From: Hofstenia miamia
Lineage: Eukaryota > Xenacoelomorpha > Acoela
Assembly: GCA_004352715.1 (NCBI GenBank)
Contig: SCFE01000059.1
Location: 719,021-783,020 of the forward strand
DNA: 64,000 bases
Direction of reading: 5' to 3'
Position numbers and translations under genes: made by a program. Numbering within the stretch: position 1 is the stretch's first letter; every line of letters starts with the position of its first letter. Of the stretch, positions 32,984 through 45,900 are shown one piece after another. Below the pieces are notes generated by a model. That model was not told the DNA's origin. It was given only the letters and a program-made list of their open reading frames with translations, and did not search any database.

Positions 32984-34265
32984 AGGGATGGGATCCGGAT
33001 AATGAATTGAATATGCCGGATACCGAATAGTTCCGGATATTTTGACTGCTGGATAATATATTATTAGTAGGAAAACAAGAAATATGACTTTAAAAAAAAC
33101 AAAATATGACCTTATTTTTGTTACGAAAATATGAAAGAATTTAGTTAAATATGCCCTAAATATGACCATCCATTTTTCAAAATGATTTAAGCAATACAAA
33201 ACGTTTTTCTATTACTGAAAACAAGGTATAAAACAAATACAAAATCTCTTACATAATAAAAAGTCAATCTTTTAGAGCAACTACTTCAGTAAATTATAAT
33301 AACAGCACATAAATTTCCATATATTATTGTCGTTAAGATTTCTTTTCTAGAAAAAGAGTTTTCTCAATATAGAGATACTTCTCTTAACTGCAGCAGATGT
33401 TTCTTGACATTTTCGTAATCTAGCATATAATTCCGATTAAATGTCCATTACCCCTTCCTACCCTTATAGCAGTGAAACAGTTATTTTCTAAACGTGATTT
33501 GATATACGCGTTTATTTTACAGGTATCATTTTCAAAATCAAGAGTAAGAGTAACAACAACATATGGTGGTATTTCAACTCTGTCAAACATTGAACAACTT
33601 TGATATTTTATGATAGCTGCCTTAATTAAAGCAATTAGATTGTCAGCCCTCATATATTTTGCTTGAATAAGCATGGCACAGTTCTGCAACATGTGTGCCT
33701 TGTAGAATCCATGAAATTAAAATGTATATACTTCCTTTAAAATTGAAATTGAATGAATATATATGTTTTAGTTTAAACGCTTTAAAGCAGTCACAATCCA
33801 GGATTAATTTTAAGGTTTTTTTTTAAATTAATGAAACTATGGCAAAATATGATACACACCATACAAAAATATGCCATTTTATGATTTTATAGCTTCCTAT
33901 TAAACTGCACCTCAGGTCTGAAAATCATCTAATTTTAAGCAGACTGCAAAATAGACCAACAAAAAAATACGACTTTTATTACTTTGGTTGCCCAAATTAT
34001 TAATGAAGAACAACCTCATTCCTTAATTAATATCGAATTCTTGCGAATGAAAATAATTACATATTTTGACGCACATTAAATAGAATTCGTTCTGATATAT
34101 CAGAAGAACTTCTTTTGTTGCATGACAACTTTCATATTAGGGATAAAATATAATTTTTCCTTGAAAATTCGAATTTTAAATCAAGTTTTATCTCAGAATA
34201 TGTTATCCGGTAAAATCTGGAAACAAGGTAATTTTTACCGGATACCAGATATCCGACACATCTCT
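32984..34265. mobile_element. ~1.28-kb inverted-repeat element, probably hAT-like
   Basis: The ends are AGGGATGGGATCCGGATA and, in reverse, AGAGATGTGTCGGATATC. ATCCGACT (32976-32983) and ATCCGTGA (34266-34273) match 5 of 8. Further CCGGATA-type words lie inside both ends. It begins ~340 bp after the previous element. Confidence 0.6.
33357..33716 (-). pseudogene. unrecognised coding relic inside the inverted-repeat element
   Basis: On the - strand a 98-codon open stretch (FHGFYKAHMLQNCAMLIQ..., ending GNGHLIGIIC) stops at 33420. One base shift later it continues as a coding-like frame (YMLDYENVKKHLLQLREVSLY) to a stop. Residue mix and the frame continuation suggest a dead gene. Function unknown; possibly the element's own protein. 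Confidence 0.35.
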
Positions 34266-34273
34266 ATCCGTGA

Positions 34274-35226
34274 CCCACCCGAGATGTTGGATACAAAATA
34301 TATTTTGAACAAAATGGGTACAGATTATGTTATGTTATCTCTATAACATCAATATTAACTAAAAAAATTATTACCCAATTCCTTGTCGTCGTGAAAGGGT
34401 TAATAATAATTCAATTTCGTTTGGAAAGCCAATCAAATTGTTTAAGAGAATATTATTAAATCATTGCTGTGAAATCTAAGAATCGTGAAGATTTATGATT
34501 ATGAAAAAACAGACTATCTGAAAAATCTAAGTTTTAGCTGAATATGGAATTTTATTTCTTAATCCATTGTTTTTCACATCGCACAAGAGCATACGTTACA
34601 TTCACCAAGATTGTTTTATTGAAATGTGACATTTTTGACAAAACAACATCTCTCTACTAAATCGTTGGTTTTCTCAAAACTAGTGATTGTTGGTTTACTT
34701 GTTTTCACCGTAGTGATTCAATTATTATTTAAATATAAGATGTAACAACTGTACCATTAATAATTTTCATATTCAAAATGTTAGTTAAAAGTTTTAATGT
34801 ATTTGATTTAAACATGTGTAAAACGCATTTTTAGAATTAAATTTAGCAATGTTATCCATAGATTGTCTATTTAAATAAAAACAAGTAGCTATTGATTTGC
34901 TAAACTATTGTATCAAGTACCTGGTACACTGCAATAGCTGAATAAAGCTTAAAAAGTACTAAATGAAACTTCAATTCATTTATTTAGAATACGAGGTACA
35001 ATTTGAAGCATATGTGCGTATGAAATATTTGTGTGTACTCCTAGTTAATACAGAATTTTGTGGAATTGCGAAATTACGGAACATATTTCTAATTATTTAT
35101 TAAAAATCCAAAATTGATAAAAATTCTGCCCATTTGGGGTCCATTCTTATGTAATTTACACAATAATTCGAGGTATTTTATGTGTAGAATTTCTTCTAAT
35201 GTTCTTAATAAGTGTCAAACGTCATT
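34274..35226. other. intergenic AT-rich sequence, nothing recognised
   Basis: No element end or exon found. Confidence 0.5.
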
Positions 35227-35232
35227 TTTATT
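35227..35232 (-). terminator. possible polyadenylation signal of the E protein
   Basis: AATAAA on the - strand (TTTATT on +), about 220 nt past the stop. In DNA this AT-rich such hexamers also occur by chance. Confidence 0.4.
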
Positions 35233-35454
35233 CATTTATAAAAGTATGCAATCATATAAAAATATTTCAAATAAAAATCATGGACAAAATAAATATATGT
35301 ATTTCTATAAAAACTTAATGCACCACGCACCGTTTTGAAATTAAATTTACATAAAGAATACAAATGGCAAAGCCTACAAAAGTGTCACACGCAGGTAACA
35401 ATAAATGGAAGTTTAAAATTTTCATCAATTAAATTTGAATAGTCGAATGGAATG

Positions 35455-35705
35455 TTAAAGATTATTCTCTGACTGATGATAAGGCGTCTCCAAGTTGGGT
35501 CGGATGAAGGAAGAATCAGGTAGAGGGTATGAAGGGTACGAACTATGCATTACTGGAGTAGTCATTTGTGGAGGCATGACAGCTGCATAAGCCGAGGTAT
35601 CTATCATTTCACCAGCATACATGGATTGTTGAGTATACGCTGGATAACCCGTTGGGTCCATCACTGAGTCAATGCTACATATTGCCGCTGGGTTGCCATT
35701 TTTAC
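35455..35705 (-). CDS. E protein (da/TCF3/TCF4/TCF12): E-protein terminal exon (Tyr/Pro/Met-rich tail)
   Basis: 251 nt after acceptor ATTTTTAG, ending at TAA (35457-35455). The 82 residues begin (C)[20 protein letters not shown] and are rich in Y, P, M and S. Vertebrate E proteins end soon after KRREEEK, so this is an extension. An AATAAA on this strand at 35232-35227 could end a ~220-nt 3' UTR. Confidence 0.88.
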
Positions 35706-38700
35706 CTAAAAATTATATTATCACGAGCAGGTTGGCAAAAATTTGAAATCTAACTAGTATGAAATTTTTTAATCAGATTTAAACACACAATTCTAGTGCT
35801 TTCTTAATGGATTTTTAAAGTGTTATATTTGGGTTTACGATTTTTATCATTTAGATTCAACTTTTCTCTTAAGTAAAAATCTGCAAACTGTGAAAAGTGA
35901 TTTTGTGAAAGATTGTGATCGTGTTTATGGGTAAATTCGTATGCAATCTAATGTGGAAAAATACGGTAAATTAACAAAAATAAATTTAAGTATTTATATA
36001 CAGCAAGATTTTGGAAATTGATTACAAAATAAATAGTCTTACATGCAGCAAGTGCTCCTGGTGTAACCACAGATTGCGCCAAGTGCCTCATTCCTAAATC
36101 AGTTTCATTCTTTTCTTCTTCTCTTCGCTTAAGGCATGCAGCTTTTGGATTGAGATTTCGCTCTAAATTTTGCAATTTAATAATATAGAATTGTTAATTG
36201 TATACTGATAGCTACAAAACATTTCATATTGCATAAACTACTTAAACAAGTTTTATGCGCAACTACGCTAGATGGCATTAGGCAATGTAATTCAAAATAA
36301 CAAATCTAAATTTATATTTTAGATAAAGTATATTTGCAGAAAAGAATAAACGCCATGAAGAATGACATTTAAAATACAAATATTTTTCAAATTCTACCTC
36401 TAACTTGATTTTCTAACGCAGTGATAACAGCAACGGCTTGGTGCAAAATTCCTAATTTAGTTTGTGCTTTGTCAGATGGCATGTGCATCAGACACATCTG
36501 TCCTAATTCTTTGAATGACTCGTTGATGTCACGAACACGAATGCGTTCGCGGGAATTGTTCGAGAATCTCCTTTCACGTTCACGTTCCTGCTTCAAAATG
36601 GGATCTATATCTTCTTCATCCATTTTGTGTCTAAACGTATATAGGCCTATTATTATAGATATTATAATGGCACGATGTACAGGATACGTTGCTTCTAATA
36701 TATTAGCATATATAATAATTCAACAACAAAAATAAATTTATATTGAATTTATTGGGTGCAAGTTCAATTAATCAATTAAATATTTCGTTTTCATTGACGA
36801 ATGTGGACAGAGAATATAATTTCCATGATTATAACATTTACATAAAAAATTCGATTCAAATAGCAAACAAGCTGTTAAATTTCGAAAGGTTTAAAATTAG
36901 GTTATAATGGTCACAAGCCAGAACCCAAACAAATAACTGATATAAGTTAACATTTAAATCGTACCTAGAGTGCTAGGTACACGTACGTGATATTGTAAAA
37001 TTTTAAAGATAGATTATGAAAGTAATAGTATTGCGAATAAATCGCTATTTATCGATTACTCTGATGATTTCCCAAGTTAAATCTTCAAATATTTAGTCAC
37101 TCTCATTTGGATCCAACTCATGAGCGTTCAGTGAGAAAGAGAATTTTATTCGGCCAAATCCCATCGAATTCCACAGCCGTGAAATTTTAAAATCCCATGG
37201 TCCTATGTGCTCCTACAACATAACACAACATAACATATATTTTAAGCTAAATTATGAGTAACACTGTGAAATCACTGATACTCGTTCCCGTTTCTTCATT
37301 CCCATATTAGTCCCATTCCTATTTCCAATATTTATACCCCTTTCCCAGTCTCATGTGCCTGAATGGACCCACAGAATCATTTTTATATCTCCTGATTACG
37401 TAATATTAGGTATGAGGAGTACTTCAGGAGAACCAATGCACTAGAACCAGTGCTAAACATTACATGGGATCATGTTCACCAATGGATGTGTCAATATTCC
37501 ACGATTTTTATATATACGAATAGACCTGGAGAAATTGTTTGAAAATATGAGACACAGCGTTTCCCATTTTGAAAGAACACCAGGCAGTTTAAGGTAAAAC
37601 TATTTCTATAAGAAACAGGTATCCAAAATACATTACAATACAGATTTATGCATTTCACAATTGCAAGGCACATTTAAAATTTTGATGTCAGTTTCTTTTG
37701 CAGTTTTAGGAATACTCTAAAATAGATTGCGGGGCATTCGAAGGATGACAAATGCTTAACATGTATGTAATGACGAGTTTGAAAGATACATGGATTAAAA
37801 CATTGGAGCTATAAAGCCGAACGTTCCATGTAACCCCAAACGTTTTTTAAGCCTTTTCAAACAATTTTCTTCAAACCTATTAGGAAAATTTGCAATTATG
37901 GTATTTGGCCAAAACTTAGTTAGAAAAATTATTCCTGTGGTTTATGCAAAAAATATTAACTTTTTTCAATGGAAAACATGATTTTTACAAAAAACATCAA
38001 AATCGTCCAATTCCTAGTGTTCTGATAAAACAGGTGTGCGAAAGGCCATGGCAACTTTAACTACTTTGTTTTATGTAAATAGACTACGCCAAACCGGGAA
38101 TTAAGAATAAAAACGAAAGAAGAGATGATTTTCTATCCAGTGGTGTTTTCAGATTTTAGATTCTTTTTTATTTAGTGGGTGATGATCATTTAAATTCTTT
38201 TTTATTTAAACAAATTGTAAAAAAATGTATGGATGATTTAGGGTTAAATTATACTAAAGATGGATATGTATTCTATGGCAAAGAGAATGTGTAAATAATG
38301 CCTTAAGACTCCAATTGTTCGTGGTTACCACTTAAAGTTCGCACATATCACAAATGAAGAATAGATACGTTTGTCACGATTCCTGTTCCTGGTATATTGG
38401 CAACACGCTAAGTTCCTGGAAAATTTGTATTCGAAACTTGTCTAGCAGTTTTAAATCAATTGAAATTTGTTTTGAAAAACTAGCGTGAAGAGTCTGTGTT
38501 TACAATGCCTTCGCCAATGTACCTGTAAATTTAGCAAATATAATCACGGCGATAAATAACAACGGAGAATCTGTCGACAAAACTATTTTTGAGAAATTGC
38601 GAAAAACGGGGTAAAGTAAACTTGTGAATAATCCCGCCTGCTTAATCCAATATTTGGACGATAATGTTTGATTGACGGGACTTAAGTGGGAGAAGCGATT

Positions 38701-39885
38701 CGGTTGTATATATACATTATCGGCTAATCACTTACACCTGTGTCTCAGCATTACTGAATTAACTGTGCCCGTTTTAAAGCATAAACATTGCTTAAACCGC
38801 AAATAATCGTGTATTCAATTAACCAATTACGTGTTAAGGAGAACGGATACGAAACAAGAAGGAAAGAGATAATTAATCACACGTTAAAACAACGACAAAA
38901 GGTCAAGAGCTTAAATCCCTCTTAATCAAAATATTGGTAGAAGTCTCACGATGATTACAGCGTAATAAAATTGTAATGATTAATTTAATTAATCATTTAT
39001 TTTGAAAAATATTAACAAATACATTAATGGAAGCTCACCGAGAACGTGTGCGGCTTTTGGAGGTGGGTTTTGATGTGGATTTACTGTTGATTTGACTGTT
39101 CCCCGATGAATATGAAGGCGTTGGTGATGTGGCAGGCTCGCTTTTGATGGATTCTAAATAAAAACACGATTGAAAAATAAAATAATTAGCGATAACTAAT
39201 CAATTGATTCACATAACAATTTTCTTTATTTAAATTGTAATTGTATAATACAAATGTTAAATATTTTTGTATGGATCATGGTTAAGCCCACAAAAATGAA
39301 GAAAAACGCATAAACTCCTAGGAACTCAAGGAAGAAGGAAACTTGAAAAGTTTATTTGTTTTTGTAACCAGATCAAGTAGTACTTGTGGTTTCTCAAGAA
39401 TTCACTCAGATGCAGAAAATAGTCGCGTCATTCATAGCGGTTTCCACATCTTTATTGTATAATCAATTGAAATATCTCTATAAAGAATTGTATTCATTGA
39501 AGAATCAATAAGCTTGTACGGTGGACAACAAATGTATACGCTTTAGTGATTATACTCCCAACTGAAAACTTTGTTTTAATATTGGCTACAAATTTTCAAT
39601 TATATTCTAATCTTTACTTTGACAAACTTCAAAGATTCTTATTTAAATATTTAATGCATAAAATGGATTATGTATTGAGACATTGGCGCCAAAATGCATA
39701 ACTGTACTTTTTTAATATTTAATCTTCTACATAAGTTTCTACACATTTGTTTCTTTTATTTATCCTGATTAATTAATTTAGAGGAATTTATGAAAAAAGG
39801 TTGTGCATTCCTTAAAATTCTTCCCATTCCCAGTAGTCTACAAATTCATATAGCCAGTAATTGATTGCTAGCCTGTGTAGACTTC

Positions 39886-39921
<36 letters not shown>

Positions 39922-42900
39922 ATGAGTTAGGCTTGTTTGAATTATCTGGCAGCATAGAATTAATTTCACAATAATATCCAATTTAGAAAATGGGCACTGA
40001 CACTTTCACATTATTCAAATTACTCAACAGTTAGTCGAGAAAAATAAAATGAAGTGAAATTTTTCAAGGCAAAATGCATATACCGGCAATATATATCTGG
40101 AATAATTAAAACAGAAAAACATTGAATATTCCCAAAGGGCAAACATAAAATAAACAAGTAAAATGAAATGCTGTCATTCCCAGTTGAAGGGAAGCGCTCT
40201 TTAGGATTAAACAGCATGACCTCCACATGAAGTTATTATAACGGAAGATCAACTTAAACTATCAATAAGTAAACAGCACCAGGAAGGAAAGTTATATAAA
40301 CTAAACAAATAAAATACATGATTTTCTATATTTGATCATTATCCTACATCACTTAAACACATCTTAACCTATTACAATGTAAGTTCATGTAAAATGATTA
40401 ATTCAAATGTTCGTACTGCATGTACACCATACTCTAAAAATTATACATTGTACACGAATGTGTACATCTGCATCTGCTGTTTGCTGATATTTGGGTCCAA
40501 TATGAAGTATCCCTGCACAAATTTTACCCTAATTTTCAGTTGAATTGTTATGATTCTAAAACAGCAGAGCAATGCAGGAATATCATATGGGACACTACTC
40601 TACAAGAATCAAAATCGTTTTAAGGGCTATTAACCAGGTTTGAAAAATATTCTTCCTTCAAATTCCCTTTGGACAGTTATTCAAATGATGACATTCAATG
40701 TATGAAAATCCTAAAGATTACAAAAACGTCTATAAACTTGAAAATGAGCTCATTGTTGGCTTACAGGCAAACAATGATTCCGTGATTCAATTCATGTTAT
40801 AGAACTTATATTAAAACGAATGTTTACGTTTTGGAATCCTCAAAAGTTATGTAATTTCCACTGTCAAAACAACATGAGGCTAAGCAAATATCTGATAATT
40901 GACTGAAAAAACTTGGTTCAACAAGCTATGGTATGGTGGATTTTAAAGTTTCATTGATAACACATTGCCCATTTGATCTATCTAGAGGATTGTACCATCG
41001 AATTGATATTTTAATTGCTTAAATGTATTCATAATTGGTCATCATTTTTTTCTTTCTCAATTCATTTGTTTTCAACAATGAAGTATGCTTCAAATTAGAT
41101 GAAAGATAAAATTCTACTTGGAACTCCATGATTCCGTAGCAAATATGAAAAGAAAACGTTTGGATTCCTAACTATACATAATTATCATTGGAACCGCAGA
41201 AATAAAATGTATTGAAAGTAATGATTTTCATTTACAAATGTTTATATGAGCATTATATTAAGGCATAAATGTATATATATATAAATCTGCTAAAAAATAT
41301 AATCAGTAAAATCATGTTTAAAATTAGAAAAATATGTGTATTCATTTCTACTAACAATATTAATAAAAGAAAATTCAAATCTTAGCAATAGATTAATGTC
41401 CGACTAGGTACAACGTTTCCTCAATATTTCATAAATCAATTTCAAAAATGAACACATATTGCCAAGTAAAGTAAAGAAATAACACCCTCCCGCCCTCACT
41501 TATCACTTTACATGCACAAGAAAAAGTAATGATAATTAAAAAATTTTAATTACAATAATTTTAAAATCTGAATCTAAATTGATATAAATTTAAAAAATAA
41601 CTTTAACTGATATTTAAAATTTAATTTGCTTGGAAAATTGGTTTCCGACATAACTAAGAATTGAAGTCAATTCAATACTAGACAAACCGCTAATAAAAAG
41701 TCCATGCCTGCTCCAAAAAAATTTCAAACGGGGGGTCGTTCAAACCTGTTTCGCAAAATCGAATGCCTTCTTGCAAAAAGTGAAATGTATTATGAGGTTC
41801 TTCCAAAAAATTTGATTCACATATTTATAGACATGAAAGGTAGTCTTTTTAGACCAAGCAGAAATTTTTTGAAAAGAATTGTCTCTATCGCAATTGCATA
41901 GTGTTTTGATAGCCTTTTGAAAAGGATTCCCCTCAACAAAACAATATGCTTGTACAATATGTATCAAAATATAATCTGAATGATCACGGAATATTTCAAA
42001 TTCGAATGTATATTAACAATGCGGATTGGCTGTAATTCAACTACTAAAATAGTTAAAAAAAATTTTTAAACAAAATTAAAAATTAAATTAGAATTGAAAT
42101 AGCAATTTAAGTAATTTTTGAAATGGCTATCAATCAAATATTGAATTTAAGAGTGCTTCTAGACATGTTTTATAAGCAAGCCATTAAGCAGGCTTGCCAT
42201 GGGAGTGGGATACCCATACCACAACACACCACACCACATGTGGGGATTTGTGTGGCAGGAATCACGAACTGAATATGACTATGGTGAAGATATTGATTAA
42301 GTTATAAAATCTTATTATAATTTTATGTACATTATTATTACAATATACATAAAATCATCTGTGTCCACAAATGATTGCATTGAAGCATTTGAATGTTCAA
42401 CAAACATTTTTTGAGGGGATTTGTGGGCCAAAGTGTTCTTCATGATATGTGGTGTGAATTTGTAGACACTTCTTGTAGTATAGTATGTGTTGTGGGCCCG
42501 AAAATTTCACATCACGGCAAACGTTCTATTAAGGAAGGCTTATTATGATCAAAACTAATTATTATTGGATATGTAAGATCTTAGTGGAAGAGCAAGAGTG
42601 TCGGCCTTTGAAATGAAACTAGCACAGTCCCTGGGATGCAAACTTTCAATAAAATTGATTAAACTGTAACTTTGCACAATTCTAGACAAACTATGTTTCC
42701 TAAACACTAAATTTATTACACGTTATAGATATTTATAGTAGAAATCGATAAACAAATGAAAATATATGATGGACCTATATTTTAATTCGGTAAATAAAAT
42801 ATAACATGCGTGTGACATTTGAAACGTGTTGAGCTTAATTAGGTCGAACCTATCGAAAGTAGCGGTTTCTAACCGATTTCATTTCAAAATGCATTTAGTA

Positions 42901-45900
42901 TCCTCAAGAAAAATTCAATGCTCTGAGTGAAATGCAGTCATTCTCCAGGTCTATTTTTGCAAGATTTCAAGTTACTTTCAATGACTTCTTTGATACTATA
43001 ATCTTTCCCGCCTCCACTTTTGCTAACTCTACCATTAATTATTGAAATATTATGCGTTCATTATAAGTGCAGCACCAATGACCAATTATTTATTTATATT
43101 CGATAAATTCCTTAAAATGTGTTTTATAATGTTGATGAATATTTATGGATAGTTAAAAAGACTCATATTGCTGGGCATAACATATAACTTATAAGTGAGA
43201 AACATTATAGACAAAAATATATAATTAATTAAATAACTAAATAATAAACACTCATACATATAATCTCAAAAACTACCAGTATCGCTTGAAGCAAAGTCAA
43301 GCTTAGTCATGAACAAGCTCTTTGCTATTTACCCGTAATATATACTAGAAATAAACTTGCATTGTTATAAAATGTGAATACTGGAATTCCATAGAAGCCT
43401 TTCATACTAACTTGAAATTGCAATATTGTAGTATTAATTCATTTAGTTGTCTTTTCAAACCCTACTACCAGTTATATTGGTGGTAAAATTTATATTGAAC
43501 ATTACCAAATAGGTTTCAGCAACCTTCAAATTACTGATTTGAGTGAATATTACACATGGAAAAACTTGTCCTCTTCTCTGATCCATGCAATTCCCAGAAC
43601 TCNGTTGCTAATTAACAATTGCCCATCGTCCAGGAATGCCATAATACTTCTTCTCTGATCCATGCAATTCCCAGAACTCCTTGATAATGTGCATATAGAT
43701 TAGTAAAATCAATAGTTAATAAAAAATCAACAATGCAATATTGCAAAGCGTTTTAGAATTATACAGAAGTATAAACTAACTCTCCTCACCGAAATTCTAT
43801 CCCCTCTCGTTCTTATATTAACCCTTATCTTTGTGATGAAATCAACAAACTTCATCCTTGTAATGGCTACATTTTGTAGCATAAGTAGCAGGGCAAATTA
43901 AATTTTTTAAATGGTTGCTAATTAACAATTGCCCATCGTCCAGGAATGCCATAATACTGTCTTATATCTTCTCATGTAGGCATATTGTTAAAGTTCAATT
44001 AGCTACAAAGAATGAGGGTTAACATGCCAACATAATATATTTTATAAATCTGAAAAATTTAATAGCCAATTTTTCAATAGATGTCTCAAACTTTGGGTGG
44101 GAAATTTTCAAACGAATATTCAATTGGGCCGGGATTTTCCTGCAATAAATTGAAACATAGAAAATATGTAGAAGCTTGCTAAAGGTGATAAGTTCACAAT
44201 ATTTGAGTTGATGTGTTTAACATTCGGGCATTATATTTCCTTGAACGTCAAATAAATTTAAACAAAGTGTCCACAAAGTTTCGTTTACGTAAATTTCCCT
44301 CACTTTTCTAGTTTAAATTTGAAAGGTGTTTTTATCATATAAAATTTACACATTTGAATCTGATCAGAGCAGTGTTGGCTAAAAATCCGATTTAGATTTA
44401 AAAAATAAAAACAATCTGATTTTTTTTATTTAAATCGGATATTTTTTATTTAAATTTGATTTTTTTATCTAAATTTCAATTTTAGTTAGACCATTTTCCA
44501 AGGTAGTAAATATTAGAAATACCTTGATAATATACTTTTGAAATACAATAATTTAATCGATTTTAAATAAATTGAAGATAAAAAACATGCAAAACAATAA
44601 ATTCAGAGCTTGCCAATTCATTCCAATATCAGGGCAATTACTTCAAAACAATTAGAATACATTACTTTTATCTTTTTAGTGTACTTGATTTAAATCAATA
44701 ATTGAACTAATAATGTGCTTTGATTTAAATCATGATTTAAATCCGATTTAAATGATTTAAATCGACCAACACTGGATCAGAGGCGGAATATTGTATCAAA
44801 CAGTTTGAGTTAAAACTGACATCATATAGGTGTAGGCAACTGCAACGTCTCAAAATTTGGGTAAAAGGTTTAAATTAAGCACTTAACATTGAGTAGGATT
44901 AGCCTTACTTAACTACTAAGTGATCATATCTATTAGATTTATTATAAAGCAGATGTAACTTATATCACCTAAGTTTTTATGGACAAAAGGTATCCTGGGA
45001 GGAGTCTAAATTCTAGTACAAGTAACTAAAGTAATTTTGAGAAAAATGTTGCAGCCAAAAAATTTAAATTTAATCTTTAAATCAAGGGCATATAGCTCTC
45101 TGAACTCAGCCCTCCTCACCCAATTTAACGAATGGCTTTCAAAACAATACATTTATAACACGTAACCCTTATCTACTAAGTCACTAAAATCCTTTCCCTA
45201 ATGTTTTAGAAAAAAGAAAAACGTTACGCAACAATTAAAGAATATTTCATGCTGTTAATTAATAAAATATTCATATCAAATTTAAAATAGTTTTAAGATA
45301 TTTATCACAAAAAATGACATTACTGATGTTTAACACATATTTACAGATTCTAATATCATGGAAGTGTTGGAATGGAAATCTTAAGGTCTAATAAACATTT
45401 CTCTAGACATGCATTGGCATATTCCAATATGTCGGAAGAATACATGTTATTCCCTGAATTTACATAAATCAATGAGTGATATTATGTAAATTTGCCATGC
45501 CACCTAAAAACGTTATAACCATTGCGCAGAAATAAACTAAGCGACGCTGCCACCCGTAGCTTTTAAGAAAAGAGAACAGGAAAACAATAAATTCCACGTC
45601 TTAATCGTTTCAATGCAATTAGAGTAAAGAAATGGAACACAAGCTGCCATGTCTCAAGCAATGAGGCCACTTTATAATAATTGTAGCATTTAATCCCACA
45701 TAACATGCAGCTCTCTAATTCATAAAGGCTTAAGTTAGATAGCTGTCAAGCATTCATTTAGTGCGAAAAATTTATAAACAACACAGATAGTTGGGTTCAT
45801 ATTTTGAAATTAGGCTGATCAGTTTGACATAACAAACAACTTAATTTTTCAAAATCCATGCTACATGATTTTTAGTTTAAGAATGTAATTTGAATAGAAT

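Larger units (their letters stand above)
39154..44369. other. E-protein intron, nothing recognised in this part
   Basis: Holds a (TA)n tract at 39890-39918 and the duplicated sequence around the single N at 43603. Open frames here, such as 41704-41901, are unsupported. Confidence 0.5.

Noticed and set aside
36421-36735. 104-codon + strand frame
   Set aside because: Antisense shadow of the bHLH exon.
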